64,000 bases of DNA from Micromussa lordhowensis (taxonomy: Eukaryota > Cnidaria > Anthozoa > Scleractinia > Lobophylliidae), in NCBI GenBank assembly GCA_964020085.1, contig OZ026604.1:28373618-28437617 (forward strand), read 5' to 3'. The notes beneath the pieces were generated by a model, which worked only from the letters and a program-made list of their open reading frames with translations, searched no databases and was not told the DNA's origin. Shown piece after piece: positions 1-12,922 of this stretch (positions are counted from its first letter, which is position 1; every line of letters begins with the position of its first letter). The position numbers and the translations under genes were made by a program.

Positions 1-1360
1 TTCGGCAATTCATTTTATTTCAAAATTCTTTGCATATATAGTTTGATAGCCAGTTCTATAAGCTTTAATTTGATATGTGGATGCAGTTATCAGCTGTTTA
101 AACTGGACGCGCTAAATTGCTTGGACGCGAGACAGCTCTAAAGTACACGGTAACCTTAAATAAATATGTTTTGGTGAGCCCGCAGAGACAGAGAAAAATG
201 GTCTATGATTAAACTGAAAGTTACAAAGCTCTGTTTAATGTAAAACTTTTTAATGTTCGCTTTTGCTACTTCGGGTTGTGACGTCCGCTGTATACAGATT
301 ATAGAAACCGGTTTAAAACCCGTTTCGGCTTTCTTTGTGTATTGCCCTGAATTTTAATGTCTCTTCTCGATGTCCACATCAACCCGAGTTTCAATTTGCC
401 AGAAACTGGATTTTCTTTGATTTTATTATCGGTTGAATCACTCTTTTGTTATCGCTCAGCCTGGTGTAAAGCACTTTTCCCGATATCCTGTGAACAAAAC
501 CGTTAGATTTCCTCAGGGTAGCATCGCTCCAGTAAGCCATGTAGTTATGAAGGTTCACCATGTGTTGTCGACTATACGCTTGACTTTTACCCCCTCGTCA
601 ACATAAATAAATGCTTGAATAAATAAGGAGGCGAGCCTATGTCATTTGAAAGACATATTTTCTTTACACTGGGATATGCAGGAATAGTACGCAGTTAGTT
701 TGCTAAAACTAACTAGCGAAACAAATATCGTTTCCGTCAATGTACTTAAATATATTGTACAAATTGGTTTATTTTTCAAGACCCACGCCTTTTTTTGACC
801 ACACTGCCTTAAAAAAGCTGAATTATTAACATTAATAGTAACTAAAAGATCGAGTTGAGGGAGCGTGCCATGACAATATAAACCATTTTTCTTATTACTT
901 TTAAATCAAAGGAAACCTCAAGATAACAGTTACTGTAGAATTCCGCTACGGTCCGCTTTCTTCATGCTGGGTAACATAAACGGAATAGTTAATAATTTCA
1001 TGTGTTACGCGTCCGCTTTGTCTGACACGACTGTGAATTACCGTACAAGCACTTTTAACCATCCGAAAATAACGGCTACCCGAAAGTAGCGGCCTCTTCG
1101 GCAGTATATCTGAAAGTAATGTGCGCCGTTACTTTCGGAATTCTGCGGTTACAGTACTGTAGTGTAGACTAACACCAAAGTTTTAATTGGAAACCGAAAA
1201 TAAACAAGACTGGGTATGACTGAGAAAGATTTTGGCGGATTAAGTAAAATATGATGGCCTGTTGTTTCAATACTCGCCTTGCGTGGCAAAGCTCCTAGCT
1301 TAAGCACCCATGAACGAGCAGAAGACAGCCAATATTTTGAACGAAATTTTGTTGTTTTAG
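1..1360. other. Upstream region or intron with no gene seen
   Basis: No convincing exon is visible on either strand. A short imperfect inverted repeat lies at about 1080-1139 (ccgaaagtagcggc against gccgttactttcgg). The reading frame of exon 1 stays open upstream to about 1279, but there is no ATG or signal peptide there, so the true 5' exon of gene 1 probably lies to the left of the window. Confidence 0.5.
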
Positions 1361-1663
1361 ATATTTCTTGGGCCCCGTCCGATCTAACTCAGTGTAAAAA
1401 AAGCGCTATCGTCTTCAACTCTACTTTGGCCAATGGTTACCAGTCCGGGAAATTTGTGGACCATGGAGACCTGGGCGCCATGTCCTTGTGTCAAGATCTG
1501 TGTTGTCAATCACACGAGTGCGACGTGGCATTTATGGCGGGAAAACGTTGTTTCTCTGTTCACTGCCACAGCCCGGCGCAGTGTTTATGGACGCCGGCCA
1601 AAGGCAACAAATACATGTTGCAACTTTCTTATATCGCTAGTGCTCACAGTATTCCAATCAGCG
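1361..1663 (+). CDS. Gene 1 exon 1 (first visible): MANSC domain
   Basis: The acceptor is the T-rich run ending ttttag at 1360 and the donor is gtaagt at 1664. The exon is 303 nt, phase 1 at both ends. It encodes one complete MANSC unit with all eight cysteines: a first Cys, then about 35 residues with the GYQSGKF and DHGDLGAM signatures, then C-x3-CC-x4-CDVAFM, and the KRCFSVHC and QC elements. The frame stays open upstream of the acceptor, but a T-rich tract and phase match with all later exons favour this start. The initiation codon is not in this exon. Confidence 0.8.
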
Positions 1664-1760
1664 GTAAGTCACTACTAAAGCCATGCGTCACTTTACAGCA
1701 CAGATTCCAAATGTCTATTATTCTCGAATTGAGGGTTCTTCTCTTTTGTTCAAAGCGGCG

Positions 1761-2187
1761 AGAAGAGCCTTTTGGTAACCCTTTAAACACGGAGCGAGCC
1801 TATAAAAGGTCAGCGGTTGCACTTTGTTGGCTAAAAGCGCGGCATTTACGTTGAGTAAACAACTCGAAAACAATCGATATGCTTTCACAAGTGAAACAAC
1901 AAAAATAAGAAGTTAAAATGCATGTAAATGAAGTACGATAACTGTCTAAATTCTTCCTCTGTAGATGCCATTCTTTTTGTTTTCGCTGACCTTTTTACAA
2001 AGAAAGCAAACAAACGAAAAACCTTCCCTTGTGCGGTCGCCTGAATTATTACTTCATGCGAATTTCGCGGGAGTACGACACGCCTGGGTGAATAAGCCAA
2101 TCAAAGCAGAGTATTCCAATTTGTGATGGACGGGCTGAGCCGCTCAGCCTCCGTTTATAGGCTCGCTCCGTGTTTAAAAGAGTCTTC
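1761..2187. repeat. Foldback/MITE-like element in intron 1
   Basis: Inverted arms at 1782-1806 and 2154-2178 (tttaaacacggagcgagcc, then tataaa, and its complement) match perfectly. A looser match extends outward through agaagagcc and agtcttct. The interior has no coding potential. This looks like a non-autonomous inverted-repeat element inserted between exons 1 and 2. Confidence 0.6.
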
Positions 2188-2846
2188 TAGTTGGTTTTGG
2201 GTTGATACAATCAAAATGTTTTTGATTGGTCAAACTCTTACTCGGCCCGCGACAACACAAAAGTCCTCTTTCTTTAACGTTAGGAATACATAATTGGTTT
2301 ATTAAGGCGCATTTCTCTGAGAGCATTCAGATATAACTTACTGTTTTTCTGATCATTCAGCACAGAATTGTCCCAAAGGCTTCCCCGGAATTTCAATGTT
2401 TCTTTGGGTTTCTTTGAGTAGTTACTTCAGTTGTATCTGACTTCGAGACGGAAAGCGAATATTGGTCCAAGGGTTCTCGAAAAAGTGACCCAAGCGATGG
2501 ATCATTATTTTTTGAGGAGGGTGTTGGACAATTTCTAAACAAAAAAATTCCTGCAAAGGAAAACCTGCTGGAAAAAAAATCGTGCATGGGAAGCCATAGC
2601 GAAAAAAAACTAGAGCAAGTGCTTTCTACTATCTAGGTCCTGTGTTGACTTCTTGCACAAGTTATTTCCCACCAAAATTATCAATTCACAACCTAAAGTG
2701 AGAAAAAATGCCATGCCCCAGACATTTGCCCAACCCTTAGCCCCCCCCCCCCCCCCCAACCGCTCCTCTGAAAAAATCATGGTCCCTCTCTTACCCAAGT
2801 GAAATTCAATAAAATTCGCACGTATTCCAATTTTGTCTTGTTATAG

Positions 2847-4025
2847 CTTCGGAATCAAACCGAGAATTAACAGTATCTTATTGCGGTTCATTTAATATAG
2901 CGTCTTCGCTGAAGGTTAATCACCCCACAGAAGTAATGCTTGAAGTCGAAGCAGATGCAAGGCCTATTAAAACGACTGAATACCAACAAGCGGCGCACAC
3001 ATTGTCACACAGACAACCCAAGAACAAAGGAATACCGACAGTGTCACGCAGTAAGCTAAAAGGTGGAGGGAGTGAAATGAAATCAGCGTCGCGACACAAC
3101 CCTACCCATGGCGTGACTGGAAATGCCACACTGGCTATGTCACGCGATCACTTAAAAGTCAGACAGAGTAAAACGACTTCTGCGCCGCCGCAATTTCATT
3201 TTAAGGGCAACAGGGAAAAGACTGCTGTGTCTGTGTCACGCAATCCTCTTAGAGTCGAGCACAGGACAACTGCGCAGTCTGTGTTACGGAATGCTAGTAA
3301 GGGAAAGGCCTTGCCAACAGCGAGCAAAACGGCACAGGCGATTTCACACAATGTTCCCAAGATAGGACAGGGAAAGACCAAACAAGCTGAATCATTAAAG
3401 CCCCCAGTCCAAAACCAATCACAGATAAACGAGGATTTAAAGGGTCCACGACCTATGAAAGTTAGCGCAAGTCCTGCCACGACAGTTGCATTGTCTAGTA
3501 CACTGCACGTTCTGAAGAACCAAACTCTTGCTAAAAACAAAACGAGTGTCGTTTTAAACACTTCAGAAAAACTTGCACCTTCCGCGCATGTGAACACGCG
3601 AAGTAGGTCAACGGTTCACCCGAGTCAGGTACATCTCAGACTAGCCTCCTCCCTAATGTTTTATTCCAAAGCGTCTTCTTCAGTCTCTGAAAGTTCTAGT
3701 AAGTTTCTAGACGGCAATGATTCTACTTATGATTCCCAACTCACTACGAACGTCGCGGTGTCTTGCAAACACAGCGAAATATTACAAGATGTTTCTCCCC
3801 CAGCCGGACAAGAAACTGCTCTGGGGCCTGTACCGGACATGCGTACTTGTATTGAACTAAGTTGTGATCACGTGGGCGGTGACGTTGCTTACATGCGCAG
3901 TTCCCAGTGCTTTGTGATCACGTGTCAAAGCCGTGCCCTGTGTCAAGTGAATGATCTAAGACCTGGCAGTTCAGTCATTAACACGACGGTAGCCTATCTC
4001 AGAAAACGAGGTCAACATTATAAAG
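2847..4025 (+). CDS. Gene 1 exon 2: basic Ser/Thr-rich linker plus degenerate MANSC
   Basis: The acceptor is cttgttatag at 2846, read in phase 1. The donor is either gttggt at 4026 or gtcaac at 4011, both phase 1; gttggt is preferred because exon 14 uses the same donor sequence. The first about 270 residues are polar, basic and Ser/Thr-rich with loosely repeated S-R-N-x2-K-x4-KT stretches, suggesting decayed short repeats. The last about 75 residues are a MANSC unit (CKHSE, TCIELSCDH, GGDVAYM, QCFVITC, LCQ). Here the usual CC has become SC and the CD pair has become GD, so two cysteines are missing. Confidence 0.75.
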
Positions 4026-4568
4026 GTTGGTAATTAACAACAACATAATTGACCAAAGTTAGGCATTTTGTAGTCTTAAGGTGGAAAAACAAAACAACTT
4101 ATTCTCTGAAAATGGAAATTTCAACTGGGTTTTCCGCTTGGCGTCCATTTGTTTGATTTCAAATTTCAGATCAGAGTTTTGTAGTGGATAGACACCAGTG
4201 ACGATTTTTTTTAATTCTTGTCACCTTTTTCTTAACAATGTATCGATATATTTTAAGAAGAATCTGTAATTTAATCAACCTGACGATTCTCAAGATCAAG
4301 TTTCTGCTCTTACTTAAACAATTGCGATGCGTTGCGTAAAGTGAAACAACGATTACCGGAGAGCGAATTTTATATCCCTTTTTTGGTTAGATTTCCTAAA
4401 TTTAAAAGCACTTCAGATCAAAGGCTTGTAGATCTCCATTTGAATTGTTTGGTTAAGGCGAACGCAGCACTAAATTTGTTTGACAAGTTCGAACGAAATA
4501 TTAAACACTTTCTCTCAAAGTTGTTTTGAAAACAAGGAACTTCGTTCCAAGAAACATCTCATTTGTTT

Positions 4569-4682
4569 CTCTAATCAAAATTGTTCCAGAAAGTATTTGG
4601 AACTATGGTTGCTGTTTTGGCTATTCTCTAATCAAAATTGTTCCAGAAAGTATTTGGAACTATGGTCGCTGTTTTGGCTAAT
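4569..4682. repeat. 57-bp tandem duplication in intron 2
   Basis: Two adjacent 57-bp copies start ctctaatcaaaattg at 4569 and at 4626 and differ at about one position, so the duplication is recent. The surrounding intron, 4026-5680, is otherwise AT-rich with no coding signal. Confidence 0.85.
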
Positions 4683-5680
4683 AATACTTTTTACCTCTTC
4701 CCAAGATAGATCAAAATCTATTTTCTCCCTTAATATCTATGCATTGACAACCGACAGCTGATAAGAGGAAAGAAAGTCATCAAGTAAGGCATTCTGCCTT
4801 GATGTCGCGCAACGTTATCAGAAACTTAAAAGAAGGAACTGCACGACGATCGACGGGGAAAAGTTATTTAATATTTCAATCTTGACACACTGAAATCTCG
4901 ACTCACCTAGGACCTGCTCTGCTCACAGCGAACTATTTAAAATTCCTAAGTTTTAACCGTTCATTGGTCTGCATCGTAAATCACCACCGGTGTTGATTGT
5001 TCTTCCGAGTCAACAAGGGTTTCTTAGGTCAGTAATTATAAATCGGGCACCAGCCATTTTTCAAATATTTTCGAACACTAATCCCGTAAACTTGTCGGAA
5101 AAATGCGAGATGCTAAGAATTAGTTTCTTTTTGTAAGCGGTGGTGAATGGAGGTGCAGGAGTTTAATGTGTAGACGGTTCGTTTCGACGCCTGAAATATC
5201 ATTGAAATTGTCAGAAATTGTCGCAAAACAACCAGAGAAAAACACTCCGTAAGTATATATTATTCGACAAACAATATTGTATCGTAAACGTTTTTTCTTC
5301 CTTTCTTTTTCACAGCTAGTGTAAAGGTAAATAATTTGTGAGCCGAAGTTATAGTTTAAGACTTTTTACTTTTCGCGTTACCTATATTTGAAGCAAAACT
5401 GGTTCATGATTTGTTTTAGTAATCCTTGCATTGCGGAGGTTTCGAATGCAAGCTTAATTATTTACTTGTAAACTTCAACATATCGAGGTCAAATCTATTG
5501 ATTTCGGTCTCTCGATATTCTTCGTGGATTTTACTTTGTACCTTGCCATAACAGATACATTAAATATTTACCCTGTTGCTGTCGATATCCCATATCCTAT
5601 ATATTTCACTGCTGGTCCGAAACTGATCTTGTTGAATTTCAAAAGCCTTGACGGTGTTTCTTTGTTTCCTTGTAACACAG

Positions 5681-6145
5681 GATATCACTCAAAAGATTCT
5701 GTCTCGAAGTCGCTCAATCGTGGAGCAAATAATTCCTTTGAAACAAGTCGGGCTTCTCTCCCGCAAACGCCGTCTTATGCAAAGACACCTTCACCAACTA
5801 AACCGTCTGAAGTTCAAAATTCATCTTCAACGGCTACAGATGTCTTCGAGGTCAGCGTCTCAAAAGCAATTCCTTCAGTCTTTTTGGCTTCCTCGCACAT
5901 ATCAGATGACACGTCAGAGCTTTCGGGGTTATATCACCTCGTATCTTTTCAAGAGGTCGATAAGTCCGGGCGACAGGCTAGTCACATTTCGACTCCCCTG
6001 ATAACTGCATCTCGTCAAAATGGACCCCATTCTTCTCGTAGGGATTTGGCGACGATGTTGGCCGAGCTGGCTGGATCGAATTCCTCTTCGCAAAATGTAC
6101 AAGCATCATCTACAGTTGGCAATGGAATTTCCCCTAAAATGCGAG
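5681..6145 (+). CDS. Gene 1 exon 3: Ser/Thr-rich linker
   Basis: The acceptor is ttgtaacacag at 5680 and the donor is gtaaac at 6146. The exon is 465 nt, phase 1 at both ends. The 155 residues are rich in Ser, Thr, Pro and Asn with no cysteine and no recognisable fold. The composition resembles the mucin-like linkers between MANSC units elsewhere in the gene, so it is probably an O-glycosylated spacer. The frame stays open upstream of the acceptor, so the start rests on the splice site and the phase. Confidence 0.7.
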
Positions 6146-6583
6146 GTAAACACATAAAGAAAAACGTTTTCATCATTGGATTGAATTTCGCTGATAGGGC
6201 ATAGATTAAGAACAGAGGAAAGAAATTTCAGCTACCGTATTTAGTATCATGAGATACACAGAAGCGACTAGACTGACTGGGTTGCCTGTGGTTGTTGTGT
6301 TTCATGGTTTTCGCATCATGAAAAGTTTATCCTAAATATTTCAAGTTCGTTGTTTGTAATCCGTGTTAATCTTCTCCATCCTTAACCATTCTTGTCCCTT
6401 TATGGTTTATTATGATCTCTGCTGTTTTTGTATCTTTTGTAAACTACTATTTCAGGTTAAAAAAAAACTCAAAATGCCGTGAGTGAGCTTTTTTAAGTAC
6501 TGAAATTAATGAGCGTTAACAGCAAGAGCGATCCATAATCGCATTTGCCCATTGACTAATAACCAACCATGTTTTGTTTGTAG

Positions 6584-6898
6584 CCGAGAAAAGCCTAGTG
6601 ACGAACACGACCAAAGCCCGCCACTCTGACGTCACGCTGCCGGCGTGCCATTACGGTCACGTGTACTACAACTACTCGTTGTTGTACGGTCGAAAGGCGG
6701 GAAATTTCACCGATCGAGGCGAAGTCAAGAACATGAGCGAATGCCTTCGTATATGCTGCAAGGATGTGTCCTGCAAAATTGCTCTTATGTTAGAGCTTAA
6801 TTGCTACTCCGTTGCCTGTTATGGAAAGTTTTGTCAAACCGTGCCAGTGAAGCCATTTCAGTTCAAACCGAAAATTGCACACGTCATTAGACGAAAAG
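6584..6898 (+). CDS. Gene 1 exon 4: MANSC domain
   Basis: The acceptor is gttttgtttgtag at 6583 and the donor is gtaaga at 6899. The exon is 315 nt, phase 1 at both ends. After about 20 linker residues there is one complete MANSC unit: ACHYGHVYYN, RKAGNFTDRGEVKNM, ECLRICCKDVSCKIALM, NCYSVAC, FCQTVPV and a PKIAHVIRRK end. The usual Asp after the fifth Cys is Lys. The NFT sequon in the AGNFT motif recurs in many units. Confidence 0.85.
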
Positions 6899-7281
6899 GT
6901 AAGAGTGAAAACTGGTGATCTCTATGAGTAAACTAATCAATTGGTGACGAATAAATTGGAGAATAATTTCACTTGTATTTAACAAAATGGAAGTAAAATT
7001 CAATACACGGGTGCTTATTTGATCGCCTATTAACACTGTGGAAGATAAATTACCTTTTTACCTTGAAGTCTTTATTAGACACCTAAAGATACTCCGATTT
7101 TCACGCACGGGTACGGCAAGCGCCATTTTGAATTCATTAAATGACTACGAAAAAGTTTTTTTGAAGCACAAATGTGGAGAAATTTTCTTTACTAGAACCC
7201 AGTCTTTTGCGCAACATTGCCCAGATCGTACCTGGTGTCACCCGGTGTATCTTAAGTTTGATTGGTTTCCCTAGGAACCGA

Positions 7282-7315
7282 GTACGGGTACGGGTGATCT
7301 GACCCGTACCCGTAC
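7282..7315. repeat. Perfect 14-bp hairpin in intron 4
   Basis: gtacgggtacgggt is followed by the 6-nt loop gatctg and the exact complement. The acgggt motif also occurs at about 7107-7115. No function is assigned. Confidence 0.7.
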
Positions 7316-7530
7316 CCGAAACCGGGGTATCTTAAGGTCTCTATGAACGAAGAAATTCCTCTTTCAAACGTTTTGATTTTGGAAATTGCAATACTCTCTT
7401 CATTCTTAAGACTTTATTTGAACTGAGCAACTTGTCACCATAAGGTGCTTTCCACTTTTGATGCGCGGATAGCATGTTGGATTCGAAAAACCCATGGGTT
7501 TCCGATACGAATTTGTCAAGCTACTTAACA

Positions 7531-7835
7531 ATTTTATAAAATAACTGAGCCACTACGCGCGCTCTCATTGGTCGATAGGTGTGTTTAGATGAGAGTATGT
7601 AAACACGGTTGTGACGTTTTAGATTCGCGTGTATTTTTGAGAATTATTTTATAAAAGCAATAGAGCACTTTTTCCGTGTTTACATAGCCTCATCTAAACA
7701 CTCCGATTGTTGGGAGAATTTTCGAAAGTTATGAAAACCATCGACTACGTCTCAGGTTTGCTTAACTGTCCCGAATTCTCCCAACACTCCTCGTGTTTAG
7801 ATGAGGCTATGTAAACACGGAAAAAGTGCTCTTTT
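7531..7835. repeat. MITE-like element, copy A
   Basis: A perfect 40-bp inverted repeat has arms at 7662-7701 and 7793-7832 (arm start agagcactttttccgtgttt). A third related segment lies at about 7581-7620. The flank ataactgagc...cattggtcgatagg is shared, in reverse orientation, with a second copy at 52226-52475. It is non-coding and sits in intron 4 of gene 1. Confidence 0.85.
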
Positions 7836-8128
7836 GCTTAAACTGAATAACCACAGTTATTAAACTGTTTTCAACGTGGTCCCTGTTAAGCACGATGAGG
7901 GTAAACGTCTCTCGGAACAAAACAACTGGAGAATCCTGGACAAAAAACCGAAAGCATTATTTTTACCTGGGTCACTTGTAATAAGCTCCTTTTGGCGGTG
8001 TTAGTTTTAAGAGGTTTGAAGCTGACATAGAAAGCAAACAAAGAACATTTCTTCACAGAACTGAAACGCTTTCAAGCATTTTCTTCAATCTTTTTAAATT
8101 GTTTGGTGTTTCTCTTTGTTTCCCTTAG

Positions 8129-11100
8129 TTGTTTCGGACGCGACCAGAAACCTTTCACCCACACAATCCAGCTCTTCCCATCACCCTCCGGGAGCAGTCT
8201 CTTACAATGTTACGCTATACCAGCACCAGGCTCCTCCCGAAGCGTACGGTGGGAAAGCTGGGGACCACAGGATGGCCGAGGCACGTGGCAGAGAGCAAGG
8301 TCACCAATCAGATAAGCGTAATAGTACACATGCGAATAACTCTTCGAAGTTTCCGTATAAAGTCTACGAGATGTCTTCGGGTGGCGAGGCAGGGAAGGGC
8401 GAACAAGATCAAAGCGAGTTTGCTTTCCGAGAGTTTAATCGTTTAGACGTCCTTTTGAACTTGTCGCTGATACACAGAAAGCGTGCTCTCGATATCTCAA
8501 GATATCTAATCGAAATTGGAAAAACCACAATGGAGACCGGCCTGAGAATGGTGCAGATTCATAGCGGAAACAGAACACACACCGAGAACTACAAAAGTAC
8601 CGTGAAAATCGGGAGACGACTGATTTCAGCCGGGAAAAAAATCCTGGCTCGCGGGGAAAAAGTACGCAAGGCTGTCCTGCACGCAACTAGCGAAAAACCG
8701 CTCAAGGCACACAAGCCAAGCATACCAGCTACAAGAATATCAGACCTACAAGTGGTGACACCAGTGATCAAGATGATATCTCTTTGCAGTCATGGACCCT
8801 CTTACTATGGCGTTACTCTTTTGGGAGGAATTCGGGCCGGGCAATTTGTCAGTCACGGAAGGGTTGATAACATGCAAGCGTGTATCAAAAAGTGCTGCGC
8901 GAATCACGAGTGTGATTTGGCTTTCATGGTGAAGGAAGACTGTTATTCGGTTATTTGCTATCACAAAAGTTTGTGTCGTAGCGTGCGCGCGCAGCATATA
9001 AAGAAATACAAGCCCCGCATTGCGCACATATGGAGAGGGTCTAATAAAGAGAAGGAACAAGTGACTGGCCACGTCAGGTCGCGTCAACCGTCACGGAAGC
9101 ATATGAAATCAACTGGAAAGGGAAAATTGGCTTTGGTAAAGAACAAAGAAAAGAATAGCGTGACTCGTAACGCTGTGTTACGTCCTATGTCACAGAATCG
9201 CACTAAGAAGACAAAGGCACGAAAACGTAAGGTGACTCAAGCTCACCACTTCAAGGAAAAGGTAGCACAGACACAAATCTCGACTAATGGCGTTGTCTCC
9301 CGCCTGTCTTCAAGTATCTCAGACTCTCATTCTTCCACGGATGTAAAATCTCATTTGAATGCAAGGTTTGAAGAAGGCTTGACTCAGAAAAGTTATTCAA
9401 GGAGCTCTCAAAGGTACACTGCTTCTAAGGCACTCGTGATTAAGCCTTCGACACCTATAGAGTCAAGGAAGAAAGACTCCCAAGTAATAAAGGAAAGCAT
9501 AAAAGCTACCAATTCTACGCGTCAATTCTATTCATCGGGTCTTCAGGAAGTAAATTCCACTGTATACGAAAAATACCCAGTACTTAGGAAGAGCAACAAC
9601 GTATGCCCACACTCTCCTATTCAACATAATGTCGGACTCCGCCATGGCTTGAAAACGGGTAAATTTTCGTATATTGGAGAACTGTTTGATGTAGAAAAGT
9701 GTCTTGACGAGTGTTGCCACGAGCCGGACTGTGATATAGCTTTCATGTTAGACCAGTCATGCTACACGGTTAATTGTACCAATGAATCAGTGTGCCGTAG
9801 TGTCCCATATCATCAGCACCAGTACTCCACAAAGGCAGTTTTTGTTTGGAGACGCTTCAACAGACGCAAATCTCGTTTTGGCAGTATTCAGCGTGTAGCA
9901 GGTCCTGGGAGAGGTACAGTGGCCACCTTGTCCTCAAACAAAGCCTTCAAGGAGAGTAGCGTTGTCGTACCCAGTGTTGCACAGGCTACAAATATCGAGA
10001 CACGCCGCAACAGAACTAGTCCCGTGCAAAACTCTAACGCGGAAAATGGTCCAGAACTATGGCAGAGCGAAAAGATCAAGATTAATCTCACTGGAGTACA
10101 ACAGCCCATGCCGAAAGGCAACAAATCCAACCTCGTGGATATCAGAAGCAATAAAAGTGCTAACAACAGATGGAAAAAGGAGAAAATCCGGGTTCATCTT
10201 CTGAACGTAAATAACGCGGAAAGTCGGACGTCCCTCTTGAGGCGAAAGGCCAATTTGACATTACAGCATTCTGATAGACTTGTACCGGGTAAGAGCCATG
10301 TCGATACGCGTAACAAGGTTCCTAAAACAAACTCCAAACCACACGTCTCAATAACGTCCCAAGAACACTTGACAGTAGGCGGAGAGAAGTTGGAAAAAAC
10401 CTCAGAAAAGAAAAAAGACGTTGCGAGAAAAGGATCAAGTACTAACGAATCAGCAGTTTATTGGAAAGGATCATTGAAAATTGAAGATACTCCACGCAAC
10501 GGAGACAGTTTGGTTCAAGGTGAACCAGATTATTACAAGTCACCATCACAGACCAGCAAGGTCTTCGATCCATACGCGCACGGGAATTCTGAATCAATTA
10601 CGAACACTGAGGAGGCCAGTGGACGAATAGGTACTGGAATGAGTGGCAGTGCCAAGTTAGAGATACGGAAAGAGTACGACACAAGCTCTACCCAGTACAC
10701 AACAGGTTCCAACCTGTATGAAACAGGTTCTAGCCTCTACGTAACAGGCTCTACGTTCGACTCGTCTTCCGGAGAACCGGCGTCCCAAAATTGCTCGAGT
10801 TACTCTTACTATAATGTCACTTTACAAGGTGGTGTTCAAGCAGGAAATTTCACGTTTGCCGGCCGAGTTTCATCAAAGGACGATTGCGTGGCTCGTTGCT
10901 GCTCAACCAAAGGTTGTGACTTGACGTTTATGGTCTTGGATAGGTGTTTTCTTGTTGATTGTTACGGTGAAGATTTGTGCGATGTCACGGAGGCGAGAAA
11001 TGCAGATAAATTTGAACCAGTGATTTCTTACGTGAACCTAACGATCATAGACACGCTTGTTGCAAGATCGCTCAAAAACAGCAGTCTTACGTCAATTGAG

Positions 11101-12922
11101 AAGAATGACAACAGTTCTGTTAATCAGACGTTTAGCGAGGAAGCAGAACGTTTACATGAGGTTGGAGAAATTAAAAATGCAATAAGTAACCGTCTGCATA
11201 ACACACCTTGGGCTTACGACGCAGTTTTACCCACTGACTTGCACCCATCAGGTTGTGTTTATAGTGGTCCATTCCGCAATATATCGTTCCGTCAAGGGAG
11301 ACAAGCTGGATTATTTACCAATCATGGAACTGCCAAAAACATTCGCGAATGCTCTCTGTGGTGCTGTCAATCAAAACACTGCGACGTGGCATTCATGATA
11401 TTCGAAGACTGCTTTTTTGTACGTTGCCATAGCAACAAATCTTGTGAAACATTTACAATCCGCGGTTCTAAGTTTAACCCGAGGATGGTCTTTGTGAAAA
11501 AACATCAAGTTGAACTTGATGTTCAACGCGAGAAGAGCACAAGAAATACTTCAAATGGCGTGGCAAATCAACCAGATGGCTCTAGATTGAGGGAAACTAT
11601 CCCAACAAGTGCGACGATCTACACAGTCAATAAATCATCTGATTATTATGGATCTTTAATCTCAAGTGCTTCATTAAGTGTATCAGCAACAGATCAACTC
11701 TTGGTACCACACAGTCCCATTGCTACAGAAGCAGCAAGTTTGGATGCAAATCCATCCGTTGCAAGCGGTACTTATGAGAATGACACCGGTCCCGTGGCGA
11801 AACAACTTGTTTCAAAAGACGACCCATCAAACTTCGTAGAGGTGAAAACGAACGGTTCGAAATTTTGGTGGCAGTTCTATAAGCCAGAAGATATTCATCT
11901 TAGCAACTCAAGCTTCAAGGTCGAATTGCCTCATGTCAGCGAAAGTACGAGAAATTCCAAAGCCATTGCATCAAGTAGCTCCGCTTCGCAAACGGTACGT
12001 CGTACTCATTCTCACGACCGAGAGCAAGAACTATGTAACCGTGCTAACATTGTAAATGGAGTGACACTGAAAGGGGGTTACTATGCAGGGATATTCACCA
12101 GGCAGGAAAACGTCACTAGCATGAAGCAGTGTATCTCAAGATGCTGCCGTCTATCAAAATGCGATGTAGCTTTTATGGTCAGTAAAATTTGCTATGCGGT
12201 CCAGTGCTTCAGTAACAAGAAATGCACAACTGTCAAAGCCCATTATACAAGTCGATACCATCCACAAGTATCATACATTCGCCAAGGACCCGTAGACACT
12301 TCAGTAGATGAGGTCACACATCACTTGACCGATCATGACCTCGTTACTGATAAGCTTCGTTGTGTATTGGATGACATCAGTGCGGCGAAGTACACGGTGC
12401 CAAAAGGATCTGCGTTGATGCACTCTTCAGCTCAAGATTTGGGTGATTGTGCAAAGCTCTGTTGTCAAACAAGAGGTTGTGAAGTTGCTTTACTAGGTAA
12501 TGGCACTTGTTACTCGTTGAACTGTCATGGCAACTTCACATGTCCAAACACGAACCTTTCACGTGATGAGCAATTCTTTTCACGTTCGGTGGTCGTGATA
12601 AAGGACTTGCTTCATTCAAAAACTAATGCAGAAGGCGCCCACACCGAGGCCTGTGACTTCAGTAACGTCCTCCATGAAGTTGTGCTGCGCGGCGGCTCGC
12701 AGTCTGGAAAGTTCAAATACCTGATCGAAGTAGAAAACATGGACACTTGCATCAGAGAATGTTGCAGACATAGAGTTTGTGACCTGGCTCTCATGTTGAA
12801 GGACAACTGCTTCTTGGTGTCGTGTTACAATGAGATGTTATGTGACCCGATACCGTCCCGGTCCTCTGACTACCATCCGCAGATAGCCTACAAGATCAAA
12901 CATGGGAAGCGACGGCATGTTG
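8129..12922 (+). CDS. Gene 1 exon 5: seven MANSC domains in a 4.8-kb exon
   Basis: The acceptor is tttgtttcccttag at 8128 and the donor is gtaagg at 12923. The exon is 4,794 nt (1,598 codons), phase 1 at both ends. MANSC units start at their first Cys at about 8784, 9603, 10791, 11253, 12031, 12359 and 12649. Each shows C-x3-CC-x4-C(D/E)-(V/L/I)A followed by CY or CF, C and C. Unit 6 is the most diverged (CEVALLGNGTC, no GG-x-x-AG motif). Residues about 90-200 are basic and possibly helical. The linkers are Ser/Thr/Asn-rich with many sequons. A short tandem around 10681-10760 reads (T/E/V)TGS repeated. Units 5 to 7 are nearly contiguous, unlike the widely spaced earlier ones. Confidence 0.92.

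Noticed and set aside
1279..1854. A 191-codon open frame from 1279 as a complete small gene
   Set aside because: The start is TTG, not ATG. A strong acceptor at 1360 and donor at 1664 in matching phase show a MANSC exon, and the frame past 1664 is intronic.
2742..2758. A polyC run near 2750 as a functional site
   Set aside because: A simple homopolymer in an intron, probably slippage or sequencing noise.
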